NCBI GenBank assembly: GCA_013112585.1
Contig: JABFGH010000008.1
Span: 1-64,000, forward strand
Source: Ignavibacteriota bacterium
GTDB taxonomy: Bacteria > Bacteroidota > Ignavibacteria > Ignavibacteriales > Melioribacteraceae
Direction of reading: 5' to 3'
DNA: 64,000 bases
The first letter of the stretch is position 1. Every line of letters begins with the position of its first letter. Below are positions 43,119 to 50,476 of this stretch, piece by piece. A program made the translations under genes and the position numbers. The notes beneath the pieces were generated by a model. The model had not been told where the DNA came from. It searched no databases and was given only the letters and a program-made list of their open reading frames with translations.

Positions 43119-43967
43119 ATGAGATTACAATTCGCAGGAATCAGAAGGAGTTCAAATTATTCACCCAATCATTTTACAAACGATGGATTGATCTTGCTAA
43201 AAACAGCGCAGGAATTAATGAAACTCGGTGCAAACTTTAAAATTTATGATGAAACGGAAATTGACACAGCAAAAATTTCCGAAGACTTTATTTTCTCTAT
43301 GGCTCAAGGAAAAAGGGCACTTAAAAAATTAATTGAATTAGAAGCAGAAGGTAAGTTTATTATTAACTCACCGCGCTCTAGTTTGAGCTGCTACCGGGCT
43401 AATATGGCAATGCAACTTATAAATGCAGGTATAAAATTCCCTGCGAGCAAAATTGTGAAAACTGACTCGTTTGGATATCACAAAATTGCAGATGTAGGTA
43501 AGGAAATGATTTGGTTAAAAAGAGGTGATGTGCATGCCGTTCACAGAGAGGATGTTTCTCTTGTATATAGTGACGAAGAATTAAACATTGTGCTTAAAGA
43601 ATTTGCGCACCGCGGAATTGAAGAGGCAGTTCTTCAAGAGCATATCTGTGGAGATGTCATAAAATTCTATTCAGTAAGAGATACTGAGTTTTTCTATTGG
43701 TATTACTTAGATAAGAAAAACGATTATCACTTTGATTTAGAACAGCTAAAAAAACTAGCCCAACATTCAGCAAACGTATTAGGTCTTTTAATATACGGTG
43801 GTGATGCAGTTGTTTCCGAGGGTGGTGTAATAACAATAATTGATATTAACGATTGGCCGAGTTTTGCGCCTATTAAAAATGAAGCAAGTAAGTACATCGC
43901 CGAATCTATATATACAGAAGCCATGAAATTTTGTGAACCAGCAAATAAAATGGAAGTAAAATTATGA
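43119..43967 (+). CDS. ATP-grasp enzyme (ligase or kinase)
   Basis: 282 residues. INSPRSSLSCYRANMAMQL, MIWLKRGDVHAVHREDVSLV, AVLQEHICGDVIKFYSV and the C-terminal GLLIYGGDAVVSEGGVITII followed by DINDWPSF make an ATP-grasp fold with the Mg-binding Asp and Asp-x-Asn. The DIN-x-x-PSF ending recalls inositol tris-phosphate 5/6-kinases (DIN-x-FPGY) more than the ExN of RimK ligases; this is a visual impression. So either phosphorylation of an inositol phosphate or ligation of an amino acid to an amine is possible. It overlaps the aminotransferase gene by four bases. Confidence 0.8.
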   Translation: MRLQFAGIRRSSNYSPNHFTNDGLILLKTAQELMKLGANFKIYDETEIDTAKISEDFIFSMAQGKRALKKLIELEAEGKFIINSPRSSLSCYRANMAMQLINAGIKFPASKIVKTDSFGYHKIADVGKEMIWLKRGDVHAVHREDVSLVYSDEELNIVLKEFAHRGIEEAVLQEHICGDVIKFYSVRDTEFFYWYYLDKKNDYHFDLEQLKKLAQHSANVLGLLIYGGDAVVSEGGVITIIDINDWPSFAPIKNEASKYIAESIYTEAMKFCEPANKMEVKL

Positions 43968-45319
43968 ATTACAGAGAAACCGAAAATATGGAATCGTTCC
44001 CGGCTAATATCCAAAGAGAAAAATCAACAACACTATTCGAAGAAGAAAAAGGTTTTATAGCCCCGGGTTTGCAAACAATTTCAACTCTCTCAAAAATTGC
44101 AATTGAAAAAGGAGAAGGAGCGATTATTGAAGATGTTGACGGTAACAAATACATCGATTTCTTTGCCGGGGTGGGTGTAGCAAGCCTAGGATATAACCAT
44201 CCGCAGTATGTTAAATATATGACAGAGCAATTATCAAAAATTCATGTTGGAAGTTTTGTTTCGCGTAACCGTGTTAATTTAACAAAATTATTGGCTGAAA
44301 ATGCATTAGGCAATTTAACCCGAACTCAATTTTACAGCAGCGGTGCCGAAGCTGTTGAAGCAGCATTAAGATTGGCAAAATCTTATACAAAGAAAACAGA
44401 ATTCCTCGGTTTTTGGGGCGGATTCCACGGCAAAACAATGGGTGTATTGGGATTATTAGGCGGGCCTTTTAAAAATAATTTAGGACCCTTACCTGTAGGA
44501 ACATTCTCTACACCTTATGCAGATTGTATGCATTGTCCATTCAAGATGGATTTTCCTTCTTGTGATTTTCATTGTGTAAAGTTTATTAAAGATAAAATTA
44601 GATACGAAACAACTAATAATATTGCTGCGATAGTAGTTGAGCCGATTCAAGGAACAAACGGTAATCTTATTCCTCCGGATGGATTTCTAAGAGAATTAAA
44701 AAAATTAGCGAAAGAAATTGGTGCATTACTGATTGCCGATGAAATGATTACAGGCTTCGGAAGAACAGGAAAAATGTTTGGATGTCAGCATGATAATGTA
44801 GTGCCCGATATTATCACAATTGGAAAAGGATTCGGCGGCGGTTACCCTATTACAGGACTAATGTCGAACGATGAAATTATAAATGCTAAGCCATTTGCAA
44901 ATCCAAGTGGAAGTTCTTCCAGTTATGGCGGAAATCCCTTAGCATCAACTGCGGCATATATTACATTAAAATCTATTATCGATGAAGGATTAGTTGAAAA
45001 CTCTGCTAATGTAGGAGCGTTTATGCTTGAAAAATTTTTAGCCTTCAAAGATAAGTTTAGTTTTGTGGGTGATGTAAGAGGCAAAGGATTAATGGTTGGG
45101 CTTGAACTAATAAAAAATAAAAATAGTAAAGAGAAACTTGATAAAAAATATACCCAGTTGATTTTTCAGGAATGTTTAAAAAAGGGTTTGATAGTAATGG
45201 GGTATAACCCTGACATAAGAATTAATCCGCCGCTTATTATTACAAAAGAACAAGCAGAAGAAGGAATTAAAATTATGGAGGAGGTCTTTGATTATGTTGA
45301 AAATACAATCACTGGTTAA
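43964..45319 (+). CDS. Class III PLP-dependent aminotransferase
   Basis: 451 residues. YIDFFAGVGVASLGYNHPQY, SSGAEAVEAALRLAKSYTKK, IADEMITGFGRTGK (Asp259) and TIGKGFGGGYPITG with the PLP Lys288 identify the family of GABA, ornithine and diaminobutyrate aminotransferases. Residues 188-204 hold a four-Cys insertion (CMHC, eight residues, CDFHC) as in some GabT-like enzymes, possibly a metal site. In this operon it probably aminates a keto group made by the Gfo/Idh enzyme or supplies an amino acid side chain. It overlaps both neighbours, so expression is tightly coupled. Confidence 0.9.
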   Translation: MNYRETENMESFPANIQREKSTTLFEEEKGFIAPGLQTISTLSKIAIEKGEGAIIEDVDGNKYIDFFAGVGVASLGYNHPQYVKYMTEQLSKIHVGSFVSRNRVNLTKLLAENALGNLTRTQFYSSGAEAVEAALRLAKSYTKKTEFLGFWGGFHGKTMGVLGLLGGPFKNNLGPLPVGTFSTPYADCMHCPFKMDFPSCDFHCVKFIKDKIRYETTNNIAAIVVEPIQGTNGNLIPPDGFLRELKKLAKEIGALLIADEMITGFGRTGKMFGCQHDNVVPDIITIGKGFGGGYPITGLMSNDEIINAKPFANPSGSSSSYGGNPLASTAAYITLKSIIDEGLVENSANVGAFMLEKFLAFKDKFSFVGDVRGKGLMVGLELIKNKNSKEKLDKKYTQLIFQECLKKGLIVMGYNPDIRINPPLIITKEQAEEGIKIMEEVFDYVENTITG

Positions 45320-46217
45320 TTCAACTTATAAGTCTTCGGATACCGAAGAATTTCTGGATAAAATATTTTATCGTCCAATTGGTTATCTGATGGCAGTTGC
45401 ATCTAAATATCTAGGGTTAACTCCAAATGTTATTACTATAATAAGCATCTTTGTTGGAGTCGCAGCGGGACATTTCTTTTATTATACAGATTTATCGCTC
45501 AACATTTATGGAATGTTATTACTTATTATAGCCGAGGCACTAGACAGTGCAGACGGACAACTTGCGCGTATTACGGATTCAAAAAGTAAAATTGGCAGAA
45601 TATTAGACGGGTTCGGAGGCAATCTTTGGTTCATAAGTATTTATATTCATCTGTGCTTCAGATATATAGACGGGGGCGGTACATACTGGATATTTCTATT
45701 AGCTATTGTCGCAGGAATAAGCCATTCGGCGCAAAGCGCAATGGCAGACTATTTCAGAAATTTTTATGTCTACTTTGCTATTGGTAAAACTCAAAGCGAA
45801 ATAGATGAATCTTCTTTACTCCAGAAGGACTATAAAAAACTTGCTTGGAGTAAAAATCTGTTCAGCAAGTTTTTGATGCGGGTTTATATCAATTATACAA
45901 TTGAACAGGAACTATTAGCCGGTAAACTCAAAACGTTATATGCAATTTCAAAAGATAAATTTGGAGAAAATCTTCCTGCCTGGCTGAAGCAAGAATATAA
46001 AATTCTAAACAAATCCCTCATCAAGTATTTTAATATTCTTACAACAAACACACGAATGATATTTTTATTTATTGTCTTAATTATTGGCATGCCTGTTCTT
46101 TATTGGGTGTTCGAAATAACGATTTTAAATATCCTGCTCATATATGTAATCTTTAAGCAAAATCATAATAGTAAATATTTAATATCCGCCATGATTGAAA
46201 ATCAGGAGGATAAATAA
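45294..46217 (+). CDS. CDP-alcohol phosphatidyltransferase family protein
   Basis: 307 residues from the ATG at 45294, which has GGAGGAGG 8 bases upstream inside the aminotransferase gene; the TTG at 45288 is too close. Several membrane helices. The signature reads D84-SA-D87G-QL-AR-(8)-G101-RIL-D105, but the final Asp of D(x)2DG(x)2AR(x)8G(x)3D(x)3D is Gly109, followed by Gly-Asn up to 110. A long loop (about 150-235) precedes two more helices. Should join a CDP-activated group to an alcohol, e.g. CDP-diacylglycerol with inositol phosphate. The missing last Asp questions or alters activity. Confidence 0.87.
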   Translation: MLKIQSLVNSTYKSSDTEEFLDKIFYRPIGYLMAVASKYLGLTPNVITIISIFVGVAAGHFFYYTDLSLNIYGMLLLIIAEALDSADGQLARITDSKSKIGRILDGFGGNLWFISIYIHLCFRYIDGGGTYWIFLLAIVAGISHSAQSAMADYFRNFYVYFAIGKTQSEIDESSLLQKDYKKLAWSKNLFSKFLMRVYINYTIEQELLAGKLKTLYAISKDKFGENLPAWLKQEYKILNKSLIKYFNILTTNTRMIFLFIVLIIGMPVLYWVFEITILNILLIYVIFKQNHNSKYLISAMIENQEDK

Positions 46218-46218
46218 A

Positions 46219-47241
46219 ATGTTAAAAGGGGCTTTAATTGGTTTTGGTAAAATAGCAGCCACTACCCATATCAAAGTTTTTGATGAAACAGTAATTAAAA
46301 ATAGAGGAACAATTGTTTCCATAGTAGAACCGCATGAAATGAATCGAAGAAAATGTAATGAAGAATATCCAGGAATAAAATTTTACAAATCTTCCAAAGA
46401 ATTATTTGAAAATGAAACTCTTGATTTTATCGTTATAACAGCTCCGCCGAAATACCACGCAGAATTAATAGAAGAAGGAATAGAACAAAACGTTCACATT
46501 TTATGTGAGAAACCGTTTGCTGTATCTGCCGATGAAGCCAATTTATTAAAAGATAAAATCGAAAATTCAGGTTTGGTTTTTATGCCATGTCATCAATACA
46601 AATATTCTTCTTTATGGAAAACTTTTAAGAATACCATTGATAACCTGAGAAGCGGTACAAAAGTACTGCTTCATTTTAATGTTCTCAGAAAAGAAGCTGA
46701 TCCCGGACTCTCTATTTTTAATAATCCATGGCGGACAGACCTACAGCAAACCAGCGGCGGAATATTGGCTGATACTGGAGTGCACTATTTCTATTTAGCG
46801 GCTTGGATGCTTGGGGAACCGATAAATGTAACTGCAAAATTAGCGTCACTTTATCATAAAAACTATTCTGTTGAAGATACATCCGTTATCATTTTAAAGT
46901 TTGAAAATGGTATTGCCGAATTGACTCTTACTTGGGCAGCACATAATAGAAGAAACGAAGCACGCCTCTATTGTAAAGACCTCCATCTTATATATAATGG
47001 CGGCACCGATTTAATTAAACAAGAAAACGGAAATGAAGAAAAAACGAAAGTAGAAGATATTTCGAACAAAAAATATTTTAAAGCCTCCTACTCAAATCTA
47101 TATTCTGATTTTTTCGATGCAATTAATACTAATAAAAATACCAGACTAAATTTAAATGAAGCTGTCACTTCAATACGGTTGCTGAATAAATGTTATCAGT
47201 CGGCAGAGTTGAACAGAACTATACGGTTTAGCGATGAATAA
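46219..47241 (+). CDS. Gfo/Idh/MocA-family oxidoreductase
   Basis: 340 residues from the ATG at 46219 (AGGAGG 10 bases upstream); the longer frame from 46195 runs into the previous gene. NAD(P)-binding GALIGFGKIAATTH, the family motif CEKPFAVSADEANL with the catalytic-type Lys, and SGGILADTGVHYFYLAAWML with the Asp-x-x-x-His site. The family includes inositol 2-dehydrogenases and sugar dehydrogenases. In the operon with inositol phosphate synthase and an aminotransferase, oxidation of an inositol moiety to a keto form is a reasonable guess. Cytoplasmic. Confidence 0.9.
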   Translation: MLKGALIGFGKIAATTHIKVFDETVIKNRGTIVSIVEPHEMNRRKCNEEYPGIKFYKSSKELFENETLDFIVITAPPKYHAELIEEGIEQNVHILCEKPFAVSADEANLLKDKIENSGLVFMPCHQYKYSSLWKTFKNTIDNLRSGTKVLLHFNVLRKEADPGLSIFNNPWRTDLQQTSGGILADTGVHYFYLAAWMLGEPINVTAKLASLYHKNYSVEDTSVIILKFENGIAELTLTWAAHNRRNEARLYCKDLHLIYNGGTDLIKQENGNEEKTKVEDISNKKYFKASYSNLYSDFFDAINTNKNTRLNLNEAVTSIRLLNKCYQSAELNRTIRFSDE

Positions 47242-48247
47242 AAAAGTGAAAACCATATTCTTCATTATCGGGCTTGTGATTTTTGTTTTTTTAACCAATG
47301 AATTTGGAATTGAAAACATTGTCATAAATATTCAGAAAACAGGTTGGTGGCTGCTGCCAATTATAGGTGTGTGGTTTATAGTTTATTTAATGAATGCGCT
47401 TGCGTGGTGGTTTGTATTAAAATCACAGAGAAAGAAGGTGTCGTTTCTTGAGATATTCTCAATTTCGTTAAGCGGATTTGCAATTAACTACATAACACCT
47501 GTTGTAAATTTAGGAGGCGAACCTTATAAAATAATTGCATTAAAGGAAAAACTAGGAATTCATAAAGCCGTTTCTTCCGTGCTTCTTTATTCAATGCTCC
47601 ATTTTCTTTCATCCTTCGTTTTCTGGATTATGGTGATTCTGCTTATGTTTTTAACGATACCCTTATCATTCGATTTACAAATAATATTAGGCGCCGGATT
47701 TATCGCTGCAGTTTTAGGTGTATTGTTTTTCTATTCGCGTCACAAAAATGGAATTATCAATAGTTTGATAAAAATTATTTCTAAGCTTCCTTTTACAACA
47801 AAACTTATAACAAAAATAAAATTAGAGGAAGATTCATTAATAACTATCGATAACCAAATAGTTGATTTCTATGGTAATAATAAATTCGATTTCTACATTT
47901 CGCTGATGTTTGAGGTAGCGGCAAGATTTGTTGCATCAATAGAATTTATATTTATTCTGCGTGCTATCGGAATAAATATATCATTTCAGGAAGCGCTGTA
48001 TATTAATGCATTTTCTTCTTTTGTTATGAACATTTTCTTTTTTGTACCGTTAGAATTAGGCGTACGCGAGGGAAGTCTTTATTTCATAATGAATATTTTA
48101 AAATTTTCGTCAGGAATCGGAATTTATATCGGCTTGGTAAACAGAATCAGAGAATTCTTTTGGATTTTTATCGGACTGCTCTTGATTCAATTAAGAAAAA
48201 CAAATCTTCCAAACAAAGAAGTAATTAATTACGCGGATATAAAATGA
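47234..48247 (+). CDS. LPG-synthase-TM-type flippase-like membrane protein
   Basis: 337 residues with about eight membrane helices. NYITPVVNLGGEPYKIIALK and VPLELGVREGSLYFIM are the signature regions of the UPF0104/lysylphosphatidylglycerol-synthase transmembrane family (as in the MprF flippase domain), without any aminoacyltransferase domain. It overlaps the oxidoreductase gene by eight bases and the HAD gene by four. The obvious role is moving the lipid or polyprenyl-linked product across the inner membrane (inference). Confidence 0.85.
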   Translation: MNKKVKTIFFIIGLVIFVFLTNEFGIENIVINIQKTGWWLLPIIGVWFIVYLMNALAWWFVLKSQRKKVSFLEIFSISLSGFAINYITPVVNLGGEPYKIIALKEKLGIHKAVSSVLLYSMLHFLSSFVFWIMVILLMFLTIPLSFDLQIILGAGFIAAVLGVLFFYSRHKNGIINSLIKIISKLPFTTKLITKIKLEEDSLITIDNQIVDFYGNNKFDFYISLMFEVAARFVASIEFIFILRAIGINISFQEALYINAFSSFVMNIFFFVPLELGVREGSLYFIMNILKFSSGIGIYIGLVNRIREFFWIFIGLLLIQLRKTNLPNKEVINYADIK

Positions 48248-48945
48248 ACAGTGAAATAAAAAATATAATATTCGATTACGGCGGTACTCTCGATACTCAC
48301 GGGATTCATTGGAGTGAAAAGTTTTGGGAAGTTTATAAGCATTATCATATTCCAATTTCGAAACATGATTTTAAGAAAGCGTTTGTTGATGCCGAAAAAA
48401 GTATTCCGCGTGTAATAAATACCAACTTTGGTTTACAACAAACCTACAATACTCAATTAACCTACCAGTTTAACTACCTAGAAAAAAATAGTATGCTGTC
48501 TAGTTTTTATTTCGTACTGGTAGAACAGCTTAAAAATTATTGTTATAAAAAAATTCTGCAAAATATAGAAGTTTCAAAATTAATTTTATCATTATTAGAG
48601 CATGATTATCAACTCGGCTTAGTCTCCAATTATTATGGAAATGTTAAAACAGTTCTTGAAGAAATCGCATTAAAAAAATATTTCAATGCAATAATCGATT
48701 CAACTGTTGTGGGCTTCAGAAAACCTGATATTAAAATTTTTGAATTGGCATTAAATGAATTAAGTGCGAAACCTGAAGAAACTATAGTGGTTGGCGATTC
48801 TTATGAAAACGATATAGCTCCGGCTAAAAAAATAGGTTGTTATACAATTTGGCTAAACGGAAAAAGCTGGAAAACACCAACTGAAGTAAGCAGCGCTGAT
48901 GTGATTATTAATTCGATGAAACAATTGCCTGATGTTCTGAAATGA
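48244..48945 (+). CDS. HAD-superfamily hydrolase
   Basis: 233 residues. Motif I is IIFDYGGTLDTHG (Asp11; the second Asp position is Gly13, as in a subset of HADs), motif II GLVSNYYGN, motif III GFRKPDIKIFELAL and motif IV VVGDSYENDIAPAKKIGCYT. A predicted phosphatase, which in this operon could remove the phosphate from an inositol phosphate lipid or from inositol phosphate itself. It overlaps the flippase-like gene by four bases and is followed after 74 bases by the inositol phosphate synthase gene. Confidence 0.88.
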   Translation: MNSEIKNIIFDYGGTLDTHGIHWSEKFWEVYKHYHIPISKHDFKKAFVDAEKSIPRVINTNFGLQQTYNTQLTYQFNYLEKNSMLSSFYFVLVEQLKNYCYKKILQNIEVSKLILSLLEHDYQLGLVSNYYGNVKTVLEEIALKKYFNAIIDSTVVGFRKPDIKIFELALNELSAKPEETIVVGDSYENDIAPAKKIGCYTIWLNGKSWKTPTEVSSADVIINSMKQLPDVLK

Positions 48946-49019
48946 ATAAATAATTTCTTAACAAATATTTTTAATACTTAGAAACAAATAATTATCTCAC
49001 TCAATAGGAGGATAGACTA

Positions 49020-50363
49020 ATGGAAAATCAAGAAATAAGAAAACCAGAAGGGAAACTTGGAGTATTGATCGTCGGATTGAATGGATCAGTATCAACAACA
49101 TTTTTAGCGGGGATTCTTTCAATAAGAAAGAAACTTGCGAATCCAATAGGCAGTTTGACACAAATGGGAACAATTAGAGTAGGCAAAAGATCCGATAATA
49201 ATTTTCCCTTTATTAAAGATTTTGTTCCGTTAACATCGATTGATGATCTTGTATTCGGTGGATGGGATATAAGAGATGAAAATTGTTTTGATGCGGCAAA
49301 GTATGCGAAAGTGTTAAATGATAGTGATTTGAAAAATGTTGCCGATGATTTAAAAACAATCAAACCTATGAAAGCTGTATTTGATCAAAATTATGTGAAA
49401 CGTTTAACAGGTAAATATATTAAAGAAGGCAGAAGCCATTATGATTTGATGACTCAATTGCGAAAAGATATACGGCTTTTTAAAGAAATGAATTCGCTCG
49501 ATCGGGTTGTTGTAATTTGGGCAGGCAGTACAGAAATATTCATCGAAGAAAAGGACGTCCATAAATCAAATGATGCATTTGTCGATGGAATGATGAAAAA
49601 TGATCCGGACATTTCGCCAAGTATGCTTTATGCTTATGCTGCGATTGCCGAAGGTGCTCCATATATAAACGGCTCACCAAACTTAAGTGTTGATGTACCA
49701 GCTATTATAGAATTTGCAAATGATATGAACGTTCCTATCTCAGGAAAAGATTTTAAGACCGGACAAACATTAATCAAAACAGTTATAGCACCAATGTTAA
49801 AGATGAGATTATTGGGTTTAAATGGCTGGTTCTCAAACAACATTCTCGGCAATAGAGACGGTGAAGTTTTAGATGATCCTGGTTCTTTCAAAACAAAAGA
49901 AGAGAGTAAACTTTCCGTACTCGATTCAATTTTACAACCGGAATTATATAAAGAACTATATTCAGATTATTATCATAAAGTGAGGATAAGCTACTACCCT
50001 CCCCGCGGCGATAATAAAGAAGGCTGGGATAATATTGATATCTTCGGATGGCTGGGTTACCCGATGGAATTAAAAATTAATTTCCTCTGCCGTGATTCTA
50101 TACTTGCTGCGCCAATTATGCTCGACCTTATCCTTTTTGCCGATCTCGCACAAAGAAGTAATATGAAGGGAATACAAGAGTGGATGTCCTTGTTCTTTAA
50201 GAGTCCGATGCATTCGGAAAATGTTGTCCCTGAACATGATTTGTCTATCCAGTCAATGAAATTGAAAAATACTTTAAGAAAATTAATGAACGAAATGCCG
50301 ATAACTCATCTTGACACAAACGGTGTGGAACATACTGTTGAAGAATATGAATGCTATGATTGA
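49020..50363 (+). CDS. ino1: myo-Inositol-1-phosphate synthase
   Basis: 447 residues, the usual bacterial/eukaryal MIPS length. GVLIVGLNGSVSTTFLAGIL is the NAD-binding start; AIAEGAPYINGSPNLSVDVP, SGKDFKTGQTLIKTVIAPML, NNILGNRDGEVLDDPGSFKT and VRISYYPPRGDNKEGWDNID complete the signature. It isomerises glucose 6-phosphate to inositol 1(3)-phosphate and so provides the inositol unit for the operon. RBS AGGAGG precedes the ATG. A hairpin terminator follows, marking the end of the core operon. Confidence 0.95.
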   Translation: MENQEIRKPEGKLGVLIVGLNGSVSTTFLAGILSIRKKLANPIGSLTQMGTIRVGKRSDNNFPFIKDFVPLTSIDDLVFGGWDIRDENCFDAAKYAKVLNDSDLKNVADDLKTIKPMKAVFDQNYVKRLTGKYIKEGRSHYDLMTQLRKDIRLFKEMNSLDRVVVIWAGSTEIFIEEKDVHKSNDAFVDGMMKNDPDISPSMLYAYAAIAEGAPYINGSPNLSVDVPAIIEFANDMNVPISGKDFKTGQTLIKTVIAPMLKMRLLGLNGWFSNNILGNRDGEVLDDPGSFKTKEESKLSVLDSILQPELYKELYSDYYHKVRISYYPPRGDNKEGWDNIDIFGWLGYPMELKINFLCRDSILAAPIMLDLILFADLAQRSNMKGIQEWMSLFFKSPMHSENVVPEHDLSIQSMKLKNTLRKLMNEMPITHLDTNGVEHTVEEYECYD

Positions 50364-50379
50364 GTAACTAATACTATTA

Positions 50380-50410
50380 ATTCCTGCAATCTCAAAGATT
50401 GTGGGAATTT
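50380..50410 (+). terminator. Hairpin terminator after the inositol phosphate synthase gene
   Basis: AATTCC-T-GCAATCT, CAA, AGATTGTGGGAATT forms a long stem with one or two mismatches, followed by TTTC. It starts 17 bases after the stop codon. Confidence 0.7.
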
Positions 50411-50476
50411 TCAAATAAATAAATATTTTGATTTACACAAGGTTTACTAAACGGTTAATATAGGTATAAAGAAAAC

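Noticed and set aside
42144-46217. Phosphonolipid pathway (cytidylyltransferase, aminotransferase, CDP-alcohol transferase)
   Set aside because: No phosphoenolpyruvate mutase or phosphonopyruvate decarboxylase is present, while an inositol phosphate synthase is, so the inositol reading is preferred.
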